DNA of 64,000 nt, taken from Parvibaculum sp. (GTDB lineage: Bacteria > Pseudomonadota > Alphaproteobacteria > Parvibaculales > Parvibaculaceae). Location of the stretch: the NCBI GenBank assembly GCA_017642695.1, contig JAEPQD010000001.1, positions 796,665 through 860,664 of the forward strand, read 5' to 3'. Below are positions 1 through 10,515 of this stretch, in pieces. The notes beneath the pieces are model-generated. The model was not told the DNA's origin. It saw only the letters and a program-made list of their open reading frames with translations, and ran no database searches. Each line of letters opens with the position of its first letter. Position 1 is the stretch's first letter. Both the position numbers and the translations under genes were made by a program.

Positions 1-1
1 A

Positions 2-1564
2 AGACTGATCGGCCGGATTGAAGTCTGCATGACGCCGCTGATCGAGGTAATGGCGGAGAGGCGGGATACAGCAGCGCTTGTTCATGCTCATATCGCCGCG
101 GCGGAAAACCTCGCGACATCGCGCGGCGAAAAAGGTGCGGCTCGCCTCTGGAAGGGTGAAGCGGGCGAGGCCGCTGCTGATTTCATCCGTGGACTGATCG
201 AGGCAGCACCCTGTTTCGGCGAGATCGAGTCGCGGACTTACGCACAGTTCTTTGGCGAACTGCTCGGAGCGCATGTTCTCCGTCCGCGCTGGGGCCTCCA
301 TCCCCGGCTCTTCATCTGGGGCCCGCTTGAAGCGCGCCTGCAGCACGCCGACCGCATGATCCTTGGCGGACTCAACGAGGGTACCTGGCCGGCGGAAGCG
401 AATATCGACCCTTGGCTCAACAGGCCGATGCGCGCTGCCATGGGCATTGAGCCGCCAGAGCGCCGCATCGGTCTTGCCGCCCACGATTTCGTGGAGGGGG
501 CCTCCGCCGCCGAGGCCGTGCTGACGCGTGCGCTGAAGCTCGAAGGTGCGCCCGCGGTTGCGTCGCGCTGGTGGCTCCGCCTCGACACGGTGTTGCAGGG
601 TGCGGGCGTGAGACAGGCGTCGGCGGAACAATGGTGGCGCTGGGCACAGGCGCTCGACAGGCCGGCGAAGGTTCTCGATCCCGTCCGCCCGCGTCCCGCG
701 CCGCCGCTCGATGCGCGGCCCGTGCGCTTCTCGGTCACGGAAATCGAAACGCTGATCCGCGACCCTTACGCGATCTATGCGAAGAAGGTGCTCCGCCTGC
801 CCGTGCTCGACCCGATCGACGCCGACATGGCGGCGGCCGAACGCGGCACCATCGTTCACGAGGCGCTTGAACGTTTTGTCGACGAGTACCCTGCAGAGCT
901 GCCGGAGAATGCGCTGGAACGTCTCATCGAGATCGGACGCGATGTCTTTTCCCGAGCGATAGACCGGCCGGGCGTCGCCGCCTTCTGGTGGCCGCGCTTC
1001 AGGCGCATCGCGCGCTGGATCGTGGAACACGAGCGCGAGGAACGCGCGACCCTCCGCAAGGCCTTCGCGGAAGCGCGCGGCGAAATCCTGATCGGCGATC
1101 TCGCGCGGCCGGTGACGCTTGTGGGAAAGGCGGACCGGATCGACATGCGCGAGGATGGCACCGTCGACATCCTAGACTACAAGACCGGCACTCTGCCGAG
1201 CGCCCGCCAGGTCGAAATCGGCCTCTCGCCGCAATTGCCGCTCGAAGCCGCGATGGCGGCGCGTGGCGGCTTCCGCGAGAAGTCGGGTGAGGGCGCGCCG
1301 ATCCCCGCCGCGAAGACGAGCCGTATGATCTATATGCGCCTTACCGGCGGCGAGACGGCGGGAGAGGTTCGCATCGTTGACGACGTCGGCGGCGAGCTCG
1401 CGGAAGATACCTGGGGCTGGCTGGTCGATCTCCTGCGCCAGTACGAGGACCCGCAGACGCCATATCTGTCGCGTCCGCGTCCGATGTTCTGGAGCCGCTA
1501 TGGCGACTACGACCATCTTGCCCGCGTGAAGGAATGGTCGTCCGCCGGTGAGGACGCGGAATGA
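2..1564 (+). CDS. addB: Double-strand break repair protein AddB, C-terminal part (5' end outside window)
   Basis: The frame is open from base 2, so only the last 520 or so residues of a protein normally near 1000 aa are visible. AddB partners AddA in the RecBCD-like helicase-nuclease that resects DNA ends for recombination. The visible part carries the C-terminal PD-(D/E)XK nuclease fold: a GTIVHEALERF helix (about nt 846-880), a GKADRID strand (about 1126) and the catalytic DYKTG (about 1174), followed by SPQLPLE. The stop overlaps the addA start by 4 bp (ATGA), which supports translational coupling. I see no cysteine cluster like the Fe-S staple of Bacillus AddB, consistent with the alphaproteobacterial subtype. 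Confidence 0.93.
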   Translation, partial: RLIGRIEVCMTPLIEVMAERRDTAALVHAHIAAAENLATSRGEKGAARLWKGEAGEAAADFIRGLIEAAPCFGEIESRTYAQFFGELLGAHVLRPRWGLHPRLFIWGPLEARLQHADRMILGGLNEGTWPAEANIDPWLNRPMRAAMGIEPPERRIGLAAHDFVEGASAAEAVLTRALKLEGAPAVASRWWLRLDTVLQGAGVRQASAEQWWRWAQALDRPAKVLDPVRPRPAPPLDARPVRFSVTEIETLIRDPYAIYAKKVLRLPVLDPIDADMAAAERGTIVHEALERFVDEYPAELPENALERLIEIGRDVFSRAIDRPGVAAFWWPRFRRIARWIVEHEREERATLRKAFAEARGEILIGDLARPVTLVGKADRIDMREDGTVDILDYKTGTLPSARQVEIGLSPQLPLEAAMAARGGFREKSGEGAPIPAAKTSRMIYMRLTGGETAGEVRIVDDVGGELAEDTWGWLVDLLRQYEDPQTPYLSRPRPMFWSRYGDYDHLARVKEWSSAGEDAE

Positions 1565-4500
1565 GCGGCTCCGCGCGAAAGGATCTGGCGCCCGATGAGG
1601 CGCAGCGCCGTGCTTCCCATCCCGAGACTTCGGTCTGGGTCTCGGCGAATGCCGGGTCCGGCAAGACCCACGCGCTGACGACGCGTGTCGCCCGCCTGCT
1701 GCTCGCGGGCACGGAGCCGGAGCGCATTCTCTGCCTCACCTTCACCAAGGCTGCGGCAGCGGAAATGTCCGCGCGTCTCTACAAGCGCCTCGGCGGCTGG
1801 GCGACCATGGCCGACGAAGAATTGGCACCCGCGATTGCGGACATGGAAGGCCGCACGCCGGACGGTGCGAAGCTAGCAACGGCGCGGCGGCTCTTTGCTC
1901 GGGCGGTCGAAACGCCGGGCGGTCTCAAGATCCAGACGATCCACGCCTTCTGCGAGCGTCTCCTTGGCCGCTTTCCGCTCGAAGCCGACGTGCCACCGCA
2001 ATTCGAAATCCTGGACGAGCGGCGCGCACAGGAACTGATGGACGAGGTGCGTGATACCGTATTGCGCCGCGCGAGCGAGTCGCCGGAAACGCCGCTCGGC
2101 ATCGCGCTCTCCCATGTCGTGGAGCGGGTGGATGAACTCACCTTCGGCAAGCTCCTCTCGGAGGTGACGGGCAAGCGCGGCAACTTCGCAAAATTGCTTG
2201 CTCGTTTCGGAGGGCTTGAGGGCATCCGTGCCGCGATCCGCGTTGCGCTGTCGGTGGAGGAAGGTGAAAGCGTCGAGGCGCTTCTCGAGGAAATCACGAC
2301 TCCGCCGGACGCTGCCATGCGCCGCGCGGCGGAAGTTCTCGCCGGGGGAACCAAGACGGATGCAGAACGCGCCGCCGCGCTCAACACCTTCTTTTCCTCT
2401 GCAGCGCAGCGGGACGCGGTTGATACCTATACCGGTATCTTCCTGACGAAGGAGATGATGCCGCGCAAGACGCTCATCACGAAGAAGCTCGGGGAGGAAA
2501 ACCCGGAGACAGCGCAGGCGCTTGAAGCGGAGCAGGCTCGGATAGTGCGGCTTGTCGGGCGCATGAAGGCTCTCCGCGTCGCGGAGGCGACGGAGGCGAT
2601 TGTCGCCATCGCTGTCGAGATTCTCCGGACCTTTGAGGAAGCGAAGCAGGCGCGCGCGCTGCTCGACTATGACGACCTGATCGCGAAGGCACGTGCGCTT
2701 CTCACGACGAGCGCGATGGCGCCCTGGGTGCTCTACAAGCTCGATGGCGGCATCGACCACATTCTGGTCGATGAGGCGCAGGATACGAGTCCCGAACAAT
2801 GGGATGTCGTGGCGCGCATCGCGGACGAATTCCTCTCCGGCACGGGCGCGCGCGAGGTCACCCGCACGATCTTTGCCGTCGGCGACGAGAAGCAGTCGAT
2901 CTTCTCCTTTCAGGGCGCCGATCCCGCTCGCTTCGACGAGATGAAACGCTATTTCGAGAAGCGCGTGAAAGCGGCGGAGCTTGCATGGGACTACGTGCCG
3001 CTCACGCGCTCCTTCCGCTCCGCGCCGGAAGTGCTCGGCGCGGTCGACCGTGTCTTCGAACTCGAAAAGGCCCGGAACGGGCTCACGGCGTCGGGTGATG
3101 TCGATCCGCATATCGCGCACCGGGCGCTCGATGCCGGTCTGGTCGAGATATGGGATCTCGAGGAGCCGGAAGAGGGCGAGGAGGCGAGCCCCTGGGATGC
3201 TCCGCTCGATTATGTGACCGGTGAAGCGCCGATGGCGCGCCTTGCCGCGCGCATCGCGCGGACGATCCGCGGCTGGCTCGACACGGGAGAAATGCTCGCC
3301 GGAAAAGGCCGGCCCATCCGCCCCGGCGACATTCTGATTCTCGTTCGCCGCCGTAATGCCTTCGTCGGCGAGATGGTGCGGCATCTGAAGACACTTGGCA
3401 TTCCCGTGGCGGGCGCCGACCGCATGGTGTTGACCGAGCAGATGGCGGTAATGGACTTGATGGCGCTCGGCCATTTCGTGCTTCTGCCGGAAGACGATCT
3501 GACGCTAGCGGCGGTGCTGAAGGGTCCCTTTGTCGGTCTTACGGAAGACGAGCTTTTTGACCTCGCCTGGCAGAGGAAGGGTTCGCTCTGGCAGGCGCTG
3601 CGCGACAAGGCGGCGACAAAGCCCCGCTATGCCGAGGCGGAAGAGCTGCTGGCGCGGCTTCTCGATCGCGCTGACTTCGAGCCTCCTTACGAGTTTTTCG
3701 CCCATGTGCTCGCGGGCGAGGAAGGGCGGAAGCGCCTGCTCGAGAGGCTCGGGCCGGACGCCGCGGATCCGATCGACGAGTTTCTCTCGCTCGCGCTTGA
3801 ATTCGAGCGCGATCATGCACCTTCCCTGGAAGCCTTTCTGCACTGGCTCGAAAGAGGCGCTGCTGAGATCAAGCGCGACATGGATCAGGGCCGCGACGAG
3901 GTGCGCGTGATGACGGTGCACGGTGCGAAGGGACTTGAGGCCGACATCGTCTTCATGCCGGACACCTGCGCCGCGCCGGGCGGCGCGCATGACCCGGCGC
4001 TGCTCTCGCTGCCGCCGCTGGGCGAGGACGGACCGGAACTCCTTCTCTGGCCGGTTCGCAGGAAGGACGAGGACGATGTGAGCGCGGGGGCGCGGGAACG
4101 TCTTCGGGAACTTCGGGCGGCGGAATATCGTCGTCTCCTCTATGTGGCAATGACACGCGCACGCGACCGTCTCTATATCGGCGGTTACCGTGGGATAAAC
4201 CCACCGTCGCAGGATTGCTGGTACGAGATGATCTGCGAGGCGCTTATCCCGCTGGCGGTAGAGATCGAAGCCGAGAACGGGCGGAAAATCTGGCGGATCG
4301 AGGGAAAGCAGAAGCGCAAGGTGGAAGCTCCCGCGGACGGCGAGGTGGGGGAACTGCCGCCGCTTCCCGTCTGGGTGGCGGCAGACGCGCCATCCGAACC
4401 GTCCCCGTCGCGGCCATTGGCGCCGTCGCGCTTGCCGCCCGAGGGAACATCGGAGCCGCCGGGTTCCTCTCCAGTCGCGGACGACGGGGCGGCGCGTTTC

Positions 4501-5004
4501 CGGCGCGGTAGCCTCATACATCGGCTTCTTCAGACGCTGCCGGATCTCCCTTCCGAAGAACGGCGGGTTGCGGCAAAGAGATACCTTTCATTGTCTGCAC
4601 ACGGACTTGATGAAAGCGAAGGAGTGGAAATTGAGAACGCTGTTTTCCATGTGCTTGAAAACACGAAGCTTGCCGGTGTTTTCGCGCCCGGGAGCCGCGC
4701 CGAAGTGCCTGTCGCGGGCATGATCCGGTTTCGTGGCCGGCCGCTTCTCGTAGGCGGACAGATCGACCGGCTCTGCATCGCGGAACGTGAAGTCATCATT
4801 GTCGACTACAAGACAAATCGCCCGCCGCCGAAAACGGTCGATGAGGTCGCTCCCGCCTACATCGCCCAGATGGCGGCCTATCGGGCGGTGCTTGCGGAGA
4901 TTTATCCCGATCGTGTGATTCGCTGTGCCCTGCTCTGGACCGAAGAGCCGGAACTCATGCTATTGCCCGCGGAAATGCTGGAGAATGCGCTTGCCGCGGC
5001 GTAG
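1561..5004 (+). CDS. addA: Double-strand break repair helicase-nuclease AddA (alphaproteobacterial type)
   Basis: This 1147-residue UvrD/RecB-like superfamily 1 helicase with a C-terminal nuclease resects double-strand breaks with AddB. Walker A (ANAGSGKT) lies at residues 29-36, motif II (LVDEAQD) near 400, the VGDEKQSIFSFQGADP motif near 440 and the TVHGAKGLE motif near 783. A RecB-type nuclease motif with IVDYKTNR lies near 1080. The length is typical for the alpha subfamily. The ATG overlaps the addB stop by 4 bp. A proline/serine-rich linker around residues 935-980 separates the helicase and nuclease parts. Confidence 0.96.
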   Translation: MSGSARKDLAPDEAQRRASHPETSVWVSANAGSGKTHALTTRVARLLLAGTEPERILCLTFTKAAAAEMSARLYKRLGGWATMADEELAPAIADMEGRTPDGAKLATARRLFARAVETPGGLKIQTIHAFCERLLGRFPLEADVPPQFEILDERRAQELMDEVRDTVLRRASESPETPLGIALSHVVERVDELTFGKLLSEVTGKRGNFAKLLARFGGLEGIRAAIRVALSVEEGESVEALLEEITTPPDAAMRRAAEVLAGGTKTDAERAAALNTFFSSAAQRDAVDTYTGIFLTKEMMPRKTLITKKLGEENPETAQALEAEQARIVRLVGRMKALRVAEATEAIVAIAVEILRTFEEAKQARALLDYDDLIAKARALLTTSAMAPWVLYKLDGGIDHILVDEAQDTSPEQWDVVARIADEFLSGTGAREVTRTIFAVGDEKQSIFSFQGADPARFDEMKRYFEKRVKAAELAWDYVPLTRSFRSAPEVLGAVDRVFELEKARNGLTASGDVDPHIAHRALDAGLVEIWDLEEPEEGEEASPWDAPLDYVTGEAPMARLAARIARTIRGWLDTGEMLAGKGRPIRPGDILILVRRRNAFVGEMVRHLKTLGIPVAGADRMVLTEQMAVMDLMALGHFVLLPEDDLTLAAVLKGPFVGLTEDELFDLAWQRKGSLWQALRDKAATKPRYAEAEELLARLLDRADFEPPYEFFAHVLAGEEGRKRLLERLGPDAADPIDEFLSLALEFERDHAPSLEAFLHWLERGAAEIKRDMDQGRDEVRVMTVHGAKGLEADIVFMPDTCAAPGGAHDPALLSLPPLGEDGPELLLWPVRRKDEDDVSAGARERLRELRAAEYRRLLYVAMTRARDRLYIGGYRGINPPSQDCWYEMICEALIPLAVEIEAENGRKIWRIEGKQKRKVEAPADGEVGELPPLPVWVAADAPSEPSPSRPLAPSRLPPEGTSEPPGSSPVADDGAARFRRGSLIHRLLQTLPDLPSEERRVAAKRYLSLSAHGLDESEGVEIENAVFHVLENTKLAGVFAPGSRAEVPVAGMIRFRGRPLLVGGQIDRLCIAEREVIIVDYKTNRPPPKTVDEVAPAYIAQMAAYRAVLAEIYPDRVIRCALLWTEEPELMLLPAEMLENALAAA

Positions 5005-5024
5005 CCTGCGGCAATGAGGTAGCC

Positions 5025-5053
5025 TTGACCTTGTTGAGGGGCGTTCCTAGATT
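5025..5053 (+). promoter_or_regulatory. Candidate sigma-70 promoter for trxA
   Basis: TTGACC (5025-5030) and TAGATT (5048-5053) are separated by exactly 17 nt in the 141-bp gap between addA and trxA. The CTTGAC-type -35 fits alphaproteobacterial promoters. It has not been tested. Confidence 0.45.
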
Positions 5054-5101
5054 CAAGCGAACGTGAACCCGTACCCTGTTTACCACGCGTCTGCGACGCG
5101 C

Positions 5102-5129
5102 GCCTTGCCTCCTACATCAGGGGCAAGGC
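5102..5129 (+). promoter_or_regulatory. 5'-UTR hairpin before trxA
   Basis: GCCTTGCC (5102-5109) and GGCAAGGC (5122-5129) form a perfect 8-bp stem with a 12-nt loop. It ends about 5 nt before the trxA Shine-Dalgarno (AAGGA, 5134-5138). It could stabilise the message or tune initiation. No known RNA family is recognised. Confidence 0.3.
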
Positions 5130-5145
5130 TGGAAAGGACAAAGAA

Positions 5146-5466
5146 ATGACAACCAGCAAAGTGACCGACTCCTCGTTTGAATCCGATGTTCTGGATGCGA
5201 GCGGACCGGTATTGGTCGATTTCTGGGCCGAGTGGTGTGGTCCCTGCAAACAGATCGGGCCCGCGCTTGAGGAGATCGCCAAGGACTACGGCGGCAAGCT
5301 GACGATCGCAAAGCTCAATATCGATGAGAATCCGAACGTGCCGACCAAATACGGCGTCCGCGGTATTCCGACGCTGATGATTTTCAAGGACGGTCAGGTT
5401 TCGGCGACCAAGGTTGGTGCGTTGCCGAAGGGCAAGATCGTCGAGTGGATCGACAGCTCGATCTGA
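5146..5466 (+). CDS. trxA: Thioredoxin
   Basis: This 106-residue cytoplasmic thioredoxin is a general disulfide reductase. The active site WCGPCK has its redox cysteines at residues 31 and 34, and the cis-proline loop (GIPTLMIF) lies near residue 75. Length and fold are those of classical Trx1. It has its own upstream promoter candidate, a strong SD and a rho-independent terminator directly downstream, so it is probably transcribed alone. It sits downstream of addAB and converges with folC. Confidence 0.97.
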   Translation: MTTSKVTDSSFESDVLDASGPVLVDFWAEWCGPCKQIGPALEEIAKDYGGKLTIAKLNIDENPNVPTKYGVRGIPTLMIFKDGQVSATKVGALPKGKIVEWIDSSI

Positions 5467-5489
5467 TTGTTCCGATATCTTTGTTGAAA

Positions 5490-5516
5490 GGCCGGTCTTG
5501 AGGACCGGCCTTTTTT
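5490..5516 (+). terminator. Rho-independent terminator of trxA
   Basis: GGCCGGTC (5490-5497) and GACCGGCC (5503-5510) form a perfect 8-bp stem with a 5-nt loop, followed by six T (5511-5516). It begins 23 nt after the trxA stop. On the other strand it follows the folC stop, preceded by A residues, so it may act bidirectionally. Confidence 0.85.
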
Positions 5517-6851
5517 CTATGCGTTGTCCTTGAGGATGTGGCCCGCAAGATACAGCGACCCGCAAATGAGGACGCGTGGTGTCGCGCGTCCCGCAGCAAC
5601 GCCGAGCCTTCCCAACGCGTCATTCAGCGAAGAGGCGGCGCTTGCACTGAGGCCGGCGCCTTCGGCGGCCGCCGCCAGGCTTTCGGCAGAAAGGCTGGCA
5701 TCCGCATCGGGAATCCGGATCGTTTCCACATGGGCGGCCAGTCCGCGGAACGACGCGAAGAAACCGCCTGCGTCCTTCGTCTCCAGCATTCCCGACAACA
5801 GCAGAAGCGGCCGTGCTTCGCCCGGCGCGTCGTGCTGCGCGAGATCGGCCAGAGCTTCGGCAACAGCGCGTCCAGCAGCCGGGTTATGTCCGCCGTCTAG
5901 CCAGACCTCCGTTCCTTCCGGCAGATACTGGAATATCGGTCCGCGCGTCAGGCGCTGCAATCGGGCCGGCCACTCCACATGCCCGAGACCTTGTGCGATT
6001 GCCTCCCGTTCGAGCGGCAATGCGCGGGCTTGTCTGAGTGCGCATATGGCAACGCCGGCATTGTCGATCTGGTGTCGGCCGGGAAGGCGCGGCAGAGGAA
6101 GATCAAGAAGTCCTGCCTCATCCTGATAGACGAGTGCGCCGGCTTCTTCATGTGCCGTGAAATCCTGACCGTGAACGAAGAGCGGCGCACCGGCCTTTGC
6201 GGCAGCTTTCTCGATCGCGGTGAGCGCTTCCTCCGCCTGCGGTCCGATGACCGCGGGCACACCTCGTTTCAGAATGCCCGCTTTTTCAGTCGCGATGAGT
6301 GTGAGTGTGTCGCCGAGAAACGACTGGTGGTCGAGATCGACAGGTGTGATGACGCTGACGGCTGGCTTGTCGACCACATTCGTCGTGTCGAGACGCCCGC
6401 CCATGCCGACTTCGAGAATGAGCGCATCGGCGGGCACACGCGAAAAGGCAAGGAGCGCAGCCCCGGTCGTTATCTCGAAGAAGGTGATCGGCTCACCTGC
6501 GTTTGCCCGTTCGCATTCGTCGAGAAGCTGTGAGAGATCGCTCTCTTCTATCGGCGCGCTGTGCGGCTTTCCTGCAAGGCGGATGCGTTCGTGAAAGCGG
6601 ACGAGATGGGGAGAGGTATAACTGTGCACGGCATAGTCGCCCGCCTCGAGCATGGCGCGCAGCATCGCCGCGACAGAACCCTTGCCATTCGTCCCCGCGA
6701 TATGGAAGACGGGCGGCAATCTTCGCTCCGGATTGTCGAGAGCGCTGAGCAGGCGCCAGGTCCGTTCAAGCGACAGATCGATCAGCTTCGGATGGAGTTT
6801 CGTCAGCCGCTGAAGAATGACATCACTTTGAACGAGCGCGTTGTCGCTCAC
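5517..6851 (-). CDS. folC: Bifunctional dihydrofolate synthase / folylpolyglutamate synthase
   Basis: This 444-residue Mur-ligase-like enzyme adds L-glutamate to dihydropteroate and to folates, using ATP. The P-loop AGTNGKGSV lies at about residues 52-60. The folate-binding region with [14 protein letters not shown] follows, and the Mur-type metal/substrate motif [12 protein letters not shown] lies near residue 150. DGGHNP marks the C-terminal glutamate-ligase domain. The start is GTG, and GTGA overlaps the accD stop by 4 bp, giving an accD-folC transcriptional and translational couple common in alphaproteobacteria. It is the last gene of the long - strand block. Confidence 0.95.
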   Translation of the reverse strand: MSDNALVQSDVILQRLTKLHPKLIDLSLERTWRLLSALDNPERRLPPVFHIAGTNGKGSVAAMLRAMLEAGDYAVHSYTSPHLVRFHERIRLAGKPHSAPIEESDLSQLLDECERANAGEPITFFEITTGAALLAFSRVPADALILEVGMGGRLDTTNVVDKPAVSVITPVDLDHQSFLGDTLTLIATEKAGILKRGVPAVIGPQAEEALTAIEKAAAKAGAPLFVHGQDFTAHEEAGALVYQDEAGLLDLPLPRLPGRHQIDNAGVAICALRQARALPLEREAIAQGLGHVEWPARLQRLTRGPIFQYLPEGTEVWLDGGHNPAAGRAVAEALADLAQHDAPGEARPLLLLSGMLETKDAGGFFASFRGLAAHVETIRIPDADASLSAESLAAAAEGAGLSASAASSLNDALGRLGVAAGRATPRVLICGSLYLAGHILKDNA

Positions 6852-7762
6852 GGGGCTGACGATACGGCGACGGTCGCCGGAACATTGGCGCTTTGCTGCT
6901 TTGCGCTGCGCGGCCGATGTGTCATCAGCCGCACGAGACGGGCGAGCGTGTCCTTCATCTTGTGGCGATGAACGATCATGTCGACCATGCCGTGCTCAAG
7001 CTGGAATTCGGCTGACTGGAAGTCGTCGGGCAGCTTCTCGCGGATCGTCTGCTCAATCACGCGGCGGCCTGAAAAGCCGATCAGGGCTTTCGGCTCGGCG
7101 ACGTGGACGTCGCCGAGCATGGCGTAGGAAGCGAGTACGCCGCCGGTCGTCGGATCGGTGAGGACCACGATGAAGGGAAGCCCCGCTTCGCGCAGCAGTT
7201 GCAGCGCCACGGTCGTGCGCGGCATCTGCATGAGCGACAGAATGCCTTCCTGCATGCGCGCCCCGCCGGCCGCCGTGAAGAGAATATAGGGTGCCTTCTT
7301 CTCGAGCGCTACTTCAGCTCCCTTGATGACGGCCTCGCCTGCGGCCATGCCGAGCGACCCGCCCATGAAGGAGAAATCTTCGATCGCGATCACGGTCTCG
7401 ACGCCGTCGAGAGGACCATGTGCCACCGTCACCGCGTCGTCTCGTCCGGTTTTCGTGCGCGCTTCCTTCAGGCGGTCGGGGTACTTCTTCTGGTCGCGGA
7501 ACTTCAGAGGATCGAGGGCAACCGCGTCCGTTGCGATGATCTGGTAGTCGTTCTTGTCGAAGAGTGTAGCGAAACGTTCCTTCGTACCGAGACGCATGTG
7601 ATGGTCGCAGTTCGGGCAGACCCTCATCGCGGCTTCAAGATCGCGATGGAAGATCATCTCGCCACAGGAAGAGCACTTGTGCCAGAGATTGTCCGGCGTT
7701 TGCTGCTTCTTGTTGAAGACTCGCTGGATTTTCGGACGAACGACATTGTTGATCCAGTTCAT
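6848..7762 (-). CDS. accD: Acetyl-CoA carboxylase carboxyltransferase subunit beta
   Basis: This 304-residue subunit of acetyl-CoA carboxylase transfers CO2 from biotin to acetyl-CoA, making malonyl-CoA for fatty acid synthesis. The N-terminal zinc ribbon has Cys30, Cys33, Cys49 and Cys52. The crotonase-like carboxyltransferase core follows, with [12 protein letters not shown] and PTTGGV motifs. I chose the ATG at 7762 (MNWINNVV, the family-typical N terminus) with SD AGGGAG, rather than an in-frame start 23 codons upstream that would overlap trpA. It begins 13 nt after the trpA stop and its own stop overlaps folC. Confidence 0.95.
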   Translation of the reverse strand: MNWINNVVRPKIQRVFNKKQQTPDNLWHKCSSCGEMIFHRDLEAAMRVCPNCDHHMRLGTKERFATLFDKNDYQIIATDAVALDPLKFRDQKKYPDRLKEARTKTGRDDAVTVAHGPLDGVETVIAIEDFSFMGGSLGMAAGEAVIKGAEVALEKKAPYILFTAAGGARMQEGILSLMQMPRTTVALQLLREAGLPFIVVLTDPTTGGVLASYAMLGDVHVAEPKALIGFSGRRVIEQTIREKLPDDFQSAEFQLEHGMVDMIVHRHKMKDTLARLVRLMTHRPRSAKQQSANVPATVAVSSAP

Positions 7763-7775
7763 CGCATGAACTCCC

Positions 7776-8615
7776 TTACTCGGCCGCCGCCGCGCGGGCG
7801 TGATGAACGCCATCGGCAAGCGATCGGACAAACGTCAGAACGCGCTCCGCGGCGCCGGATTTGACGGCGCCATCGGTATCGATCTCGCGCGCTATGGCAT
7901 CGACGATGGCGGAGCCGACAACCGCACCGTCGGCTGCGCGCGCGATATCGGCTGCCTGTTCCGGCGTCTTGATCCCGAAGCCAACGGCAACGGGAAGCGA
8001 TGTATGCCGTTTGATCCGTGCGACGGATTCCGCGACGTTGCGCGCTTCCGGGCTCGCCGAGCCGGTAATGCCGGTGATCGAAACATAGTAGACAAAGCCT
8101 GAGGTGTTCGCGAGAACAGCGGGCAGTCTCTTGTCGTCCGTCGTCGGCGTTGCGAGACGGATGAAGTTGAGCCCGGCTTTCAGCGCCGGCACGCACAGCT
8201 CATCGTCTTCTTCCGGCGGCAGATCGACCACGATCAGGCCATCGACGCCCGCTTCACAGGCGCGCGTGAGGAAGGTCTCGACGCCCATGTGATAAATCGG
8301 ATTGTAGTAACCCATCAGCACGATCGGCGTTTCGTTGTCGCCCTCTCGGAAGCGGTGGACAAGATCGAGCGTCTTCAGCATGGTCGCGCCGCTGCGTAGC
8401 GCGCGCTGCGACGAGGCCTGGATCGCGGGGCCATCGGCCATCGGATCGGTGAAGGGCATGCCGAGTTCGATCACGTCCGCACCCGCCGAGGGCAGGCCCT
8501 TCAGAACGCCGAAAGAAGTTTCGGCATCGGGATCGCCCGCCGTGATGAAGGTGACGAAAGCCGCGCGGCCTTCCGCCTTCAGCTTCGCGAAGCGCTTTTC
8601 GAGCCGCGTCGTCAC
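7776..8615 (-). CDS. trpA: Tryptophan synthase alpha chain
   Basis: This 279-residue TIM-barrel subunit cleaves indole-3-glycerol phosphate to indole, which is channelled to TrpB. Catalytic acids are seen in [18 protein letters not shown] (the Glu49- and Asp60-equivalents), and the phosphate-binding glycine loops GFGIKTPEQ and GAVVGSAIV are present. A GTG start at 8615 overlaps the trpB stop by 4 bp (GTGA). A longer in-frame reading to 8672 would lie inside trpB and was discarded. It forms part of the trpF-trpB-trpA-accD-folC string. Confidence 0.95.
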   Translation of the reverse strand: MTTRLEKRFAKLKAEGRAAFVTFITAGDPDAETSFGVLKGLPSAGADVIELGMPFTDPMADGPAIQASSQRALRSGATMLKTLDLVHRFREGDNETPIVLMGYYNPIYHMGVETFLTRACEAGVDGLIVVDLPPEEDDELCVPALKAGLNFIRLATPTTDDKRLPAVLANTSGFVYYVSITGITGSASPEARNVAESVARIKRHTSLPVAVGFGIKTPEQAADIARAADGAVVGSAIVDAIAREIDTDGAVKSGAAERVLTFVRSLADGVHHARAAAAE

Positions 8616-9829
8616 AGCGTCACCCCCAGATGATCCGCAACCGCGAACACGTCCTTGTCGCCGCGGCCGCACATGTTCATCACCATCAGATGGTCTTTTG
8701 GAAGCGTCGGGGCGATCTTGCTCACAAAGGCAAGCGCATGGGCAGGTTCAAGTGCGGGGATGATGCCTTCCAGGCGCGAGCAGAGCTGGAATGCGTCGAG
8801 CGCTTCCCTGTCGGTCGCCGAGACATATTCGGCGCGGCCGGATTCATGCAGCCACGCATGTTCTGGCCCGATGCCTGGATAGTCGAGCCCGGCGGAAATC
8901 GAATGCCCATCCTTGATCTGTCCGTCGTCGTCCTGCAACAGATAGGTGCGGTTGCCGTGGAGAACGCCCGGTGTACCGCCTTTGAGCGAAGCGCAATGCT
9001 CACCGGTCTCGAGCCCGCGCCCTGCTGCTTCAACGCCGTATATCTTCACAGATGGTTCGTCGAGGAAGGGATGGAAGAGGCCCATCGCATTCGAGCCGCC
9101 GCCGATGCAGGCGACGACGCTGTCCGGCAGGCGTCCCTCGCGTTCCATCATCTGCTGGCGCGTTTCTTGTCCGATGATGGACTGGAAGTCGCGCACCATC
9201 GCGGGATAGGGATGCGGGCCCGCGACAGTTCCGATCAGGTAATAGGTACTCTCGACATTCGTCACCCAGTCTCGCAGCGCTTCGTTCATCGCATCCTTCA
9301 GCGTGCCAGTCCCTGACGTTACGGGAATGACCTCGGCGCCGAGCAGCTTCATCCGGAAGACGTTGGGCTTCTGCCGCTCGATGTCGGTGGTGCCCATGTA
9401 GATCACGCAGGGAAGCCCGAAACGTGCGCAGACAGTCGCCGTCGCCACGCCGTGCTGCCCCGCGCCCGTCTCCGCAATGATGCGGGTCTTGCCCATGCGC
9501 CGGGCGAGCAGGATCTGCCCGAGGCAGTTGTTGATCTTGTGGCTGCCGGTATGATTGAGTTCGTCGCGTTTCAGGTAGATCTTGGCGCCATCAAAATGTT
9601 CGGTGAGGCGTTCGGCCAGATAAAGCGGGCTTGGCCTTCCGACATAGTCGCGTTGCATAAAGTCGATTTCTGCCTGGAAGGCCGGGTCGGCTTTTGCGTC
9701 TGAATAGGCCTTCTCGAGATCGAGCACGAGCGGCATCAGAGTTTCGGCGACGAAGCGACCGCCGAAAATGCCAAAACGCCCGCGTTCGTCCGGTCCGCTT
9801 CTCAATGAATTTGCTTTGGCCGCGCTCAA
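8612..9829 (-). CDS. trpB: Tryptophan synthase beta chain
   Basis: This 405-residue PLP enzyme condenses indole with serine. The PLP lysine is K98 in HTGSHKINN, and the phosphate-binding GGGSNAMG lies near residue 240. The start appears to be TTG at 9829, 6-7 nt after an AAAGAGAG ribosome-binding site; a second TTG lies seven codons in. The gap to trpF is 31 bp. It precedes trpA with a GTGA overlap. Confidence 0.95.
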   Translation of the reverse strand: MSAAKANSLRSGPDERGRFGIFGGRFVAETLMPLVLDLEKAYSDAKADPAFQAEIDFMQRDYVGRPSPLYLAERLTEHFDGAKIYLKRDELNHTGSHKINNCLGQILLARRMGKTRIIAETGAGQHGVATATVCARFGLPCVIYMGTTDIERQKPNVFRMKLLGAEVIPVTSGTGTLKDAMNEALRDWVTNVESTYYLIGTVAGPHPYPAMVRDFQSIIGQETRQQMMEREGRLPDSVVACIGGGSNAMGLFHPFLDEPSVKIYGVEAAGRGLETGEHCASLKGGTPGVLHGNRTYLLQDDDGQIKDGHSISAGLDYPGIGPEHAWLHESGRAEYVSATDREALDAFQLCSRLEGIIPALEPAHALAFVSKIAPTLPKDHLMVMNMCGRGDKDVFAVADHLGVTL

Positions 9830-9860
9830 GATAACTCTCTTTCAGTATCGCTTTTCTCTC

Positions 9861-10508
9861 TCAGGTGGCCTGGGCTGCCTTGATGAAAGCTTCGATCAGT
9901 TCGGGCGATTTGCGGCCGGGCGCGGTTTCAACGCCCGAGGACACGTCCACGGCTTCCGCGCCGGTTATTCTGATCGCCTCTCCGACATTCTCCGCGTTGA
10001 GCCCGCCTGAGAGCATCCATGGCATACCCGGCCGGTGACCGGCAATCAGCGACCAGTCGAAGACGAGGCCGTTTCCGCCCGGAAGTGCGCCTGCCATAGA
10101 TTTAGGTGGTTTGGCGTCGAACAGCAACAAATCGGCGGAATCGCGGTAAATATCTGCGCTTTCCGGATCTCCGGGCTCCGATATGCCGATGGCCTTCATC
10201 AAGGGAAGCCCGTAGCGGGATTTGAGTTCCACGAGGCGCGCAGGCGTCTCCGCGCCGTGAAGCTGCAATATGTCGGGATTGAGCGCCGCGACTACGGCGT
10301 CGAGCGTCTCGTTATCGGCATCGAGAGTGAGGGCCACTTTCGCAACCGTCGACGGCATGTCAGCGGCGAGCGCCGATGCTGTTTCACAGGACACATATCG
10401 CGAACTTCTCGCGATGAAGTTGAAACCGAGATAGTCGGCACCGGCGCCGATTGCGGCTTCGACCGTTTCCGAGGTCGACAGACCACAAATTTTGACGCGG
10501 GTTGTCAT
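9861..10508 (-). CDS. trpF: Phosphoribosylanthranilate isomerase
   Basis: This 215-residue TIM-barrel enzyme converts phosphoribosylanthranilate to CdRP, the fourth step of tryptophan synthesis. The N-terminal KICGLSTSE motif holds the catalytic cysteine region, LQLHG lies mid-protein, and MLSGGLNAENV near the C terminus binds phosphate. It lies 7 bp after pyrF and upstream of trpB. TrpC, TrpD and TrpE are not in this window, so the trp genes are split, as is usual in alphaproteobacteria. Confidence 0.94.
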   Translation of the reverse strand: MTTRVKICGLSTSETVEAAIGAGADYLGFNFIARSSRYVSCETASALAADMPSTVAKVALTLDADNETLDAVVAALNPDILQLHGAETPARLVELKSRYGLPLMKAIGISEPGDPESADIYRDSADLLLFDAKPPKSMAGALPGGNGLVFDWSLIAGHRPGMPWMLSGGLNAENVGEAIRITGAEAVDVSSGVETAPGRKSPELIEAFIKAAQAT

Positions 10509-10515
10509 GTCTCTT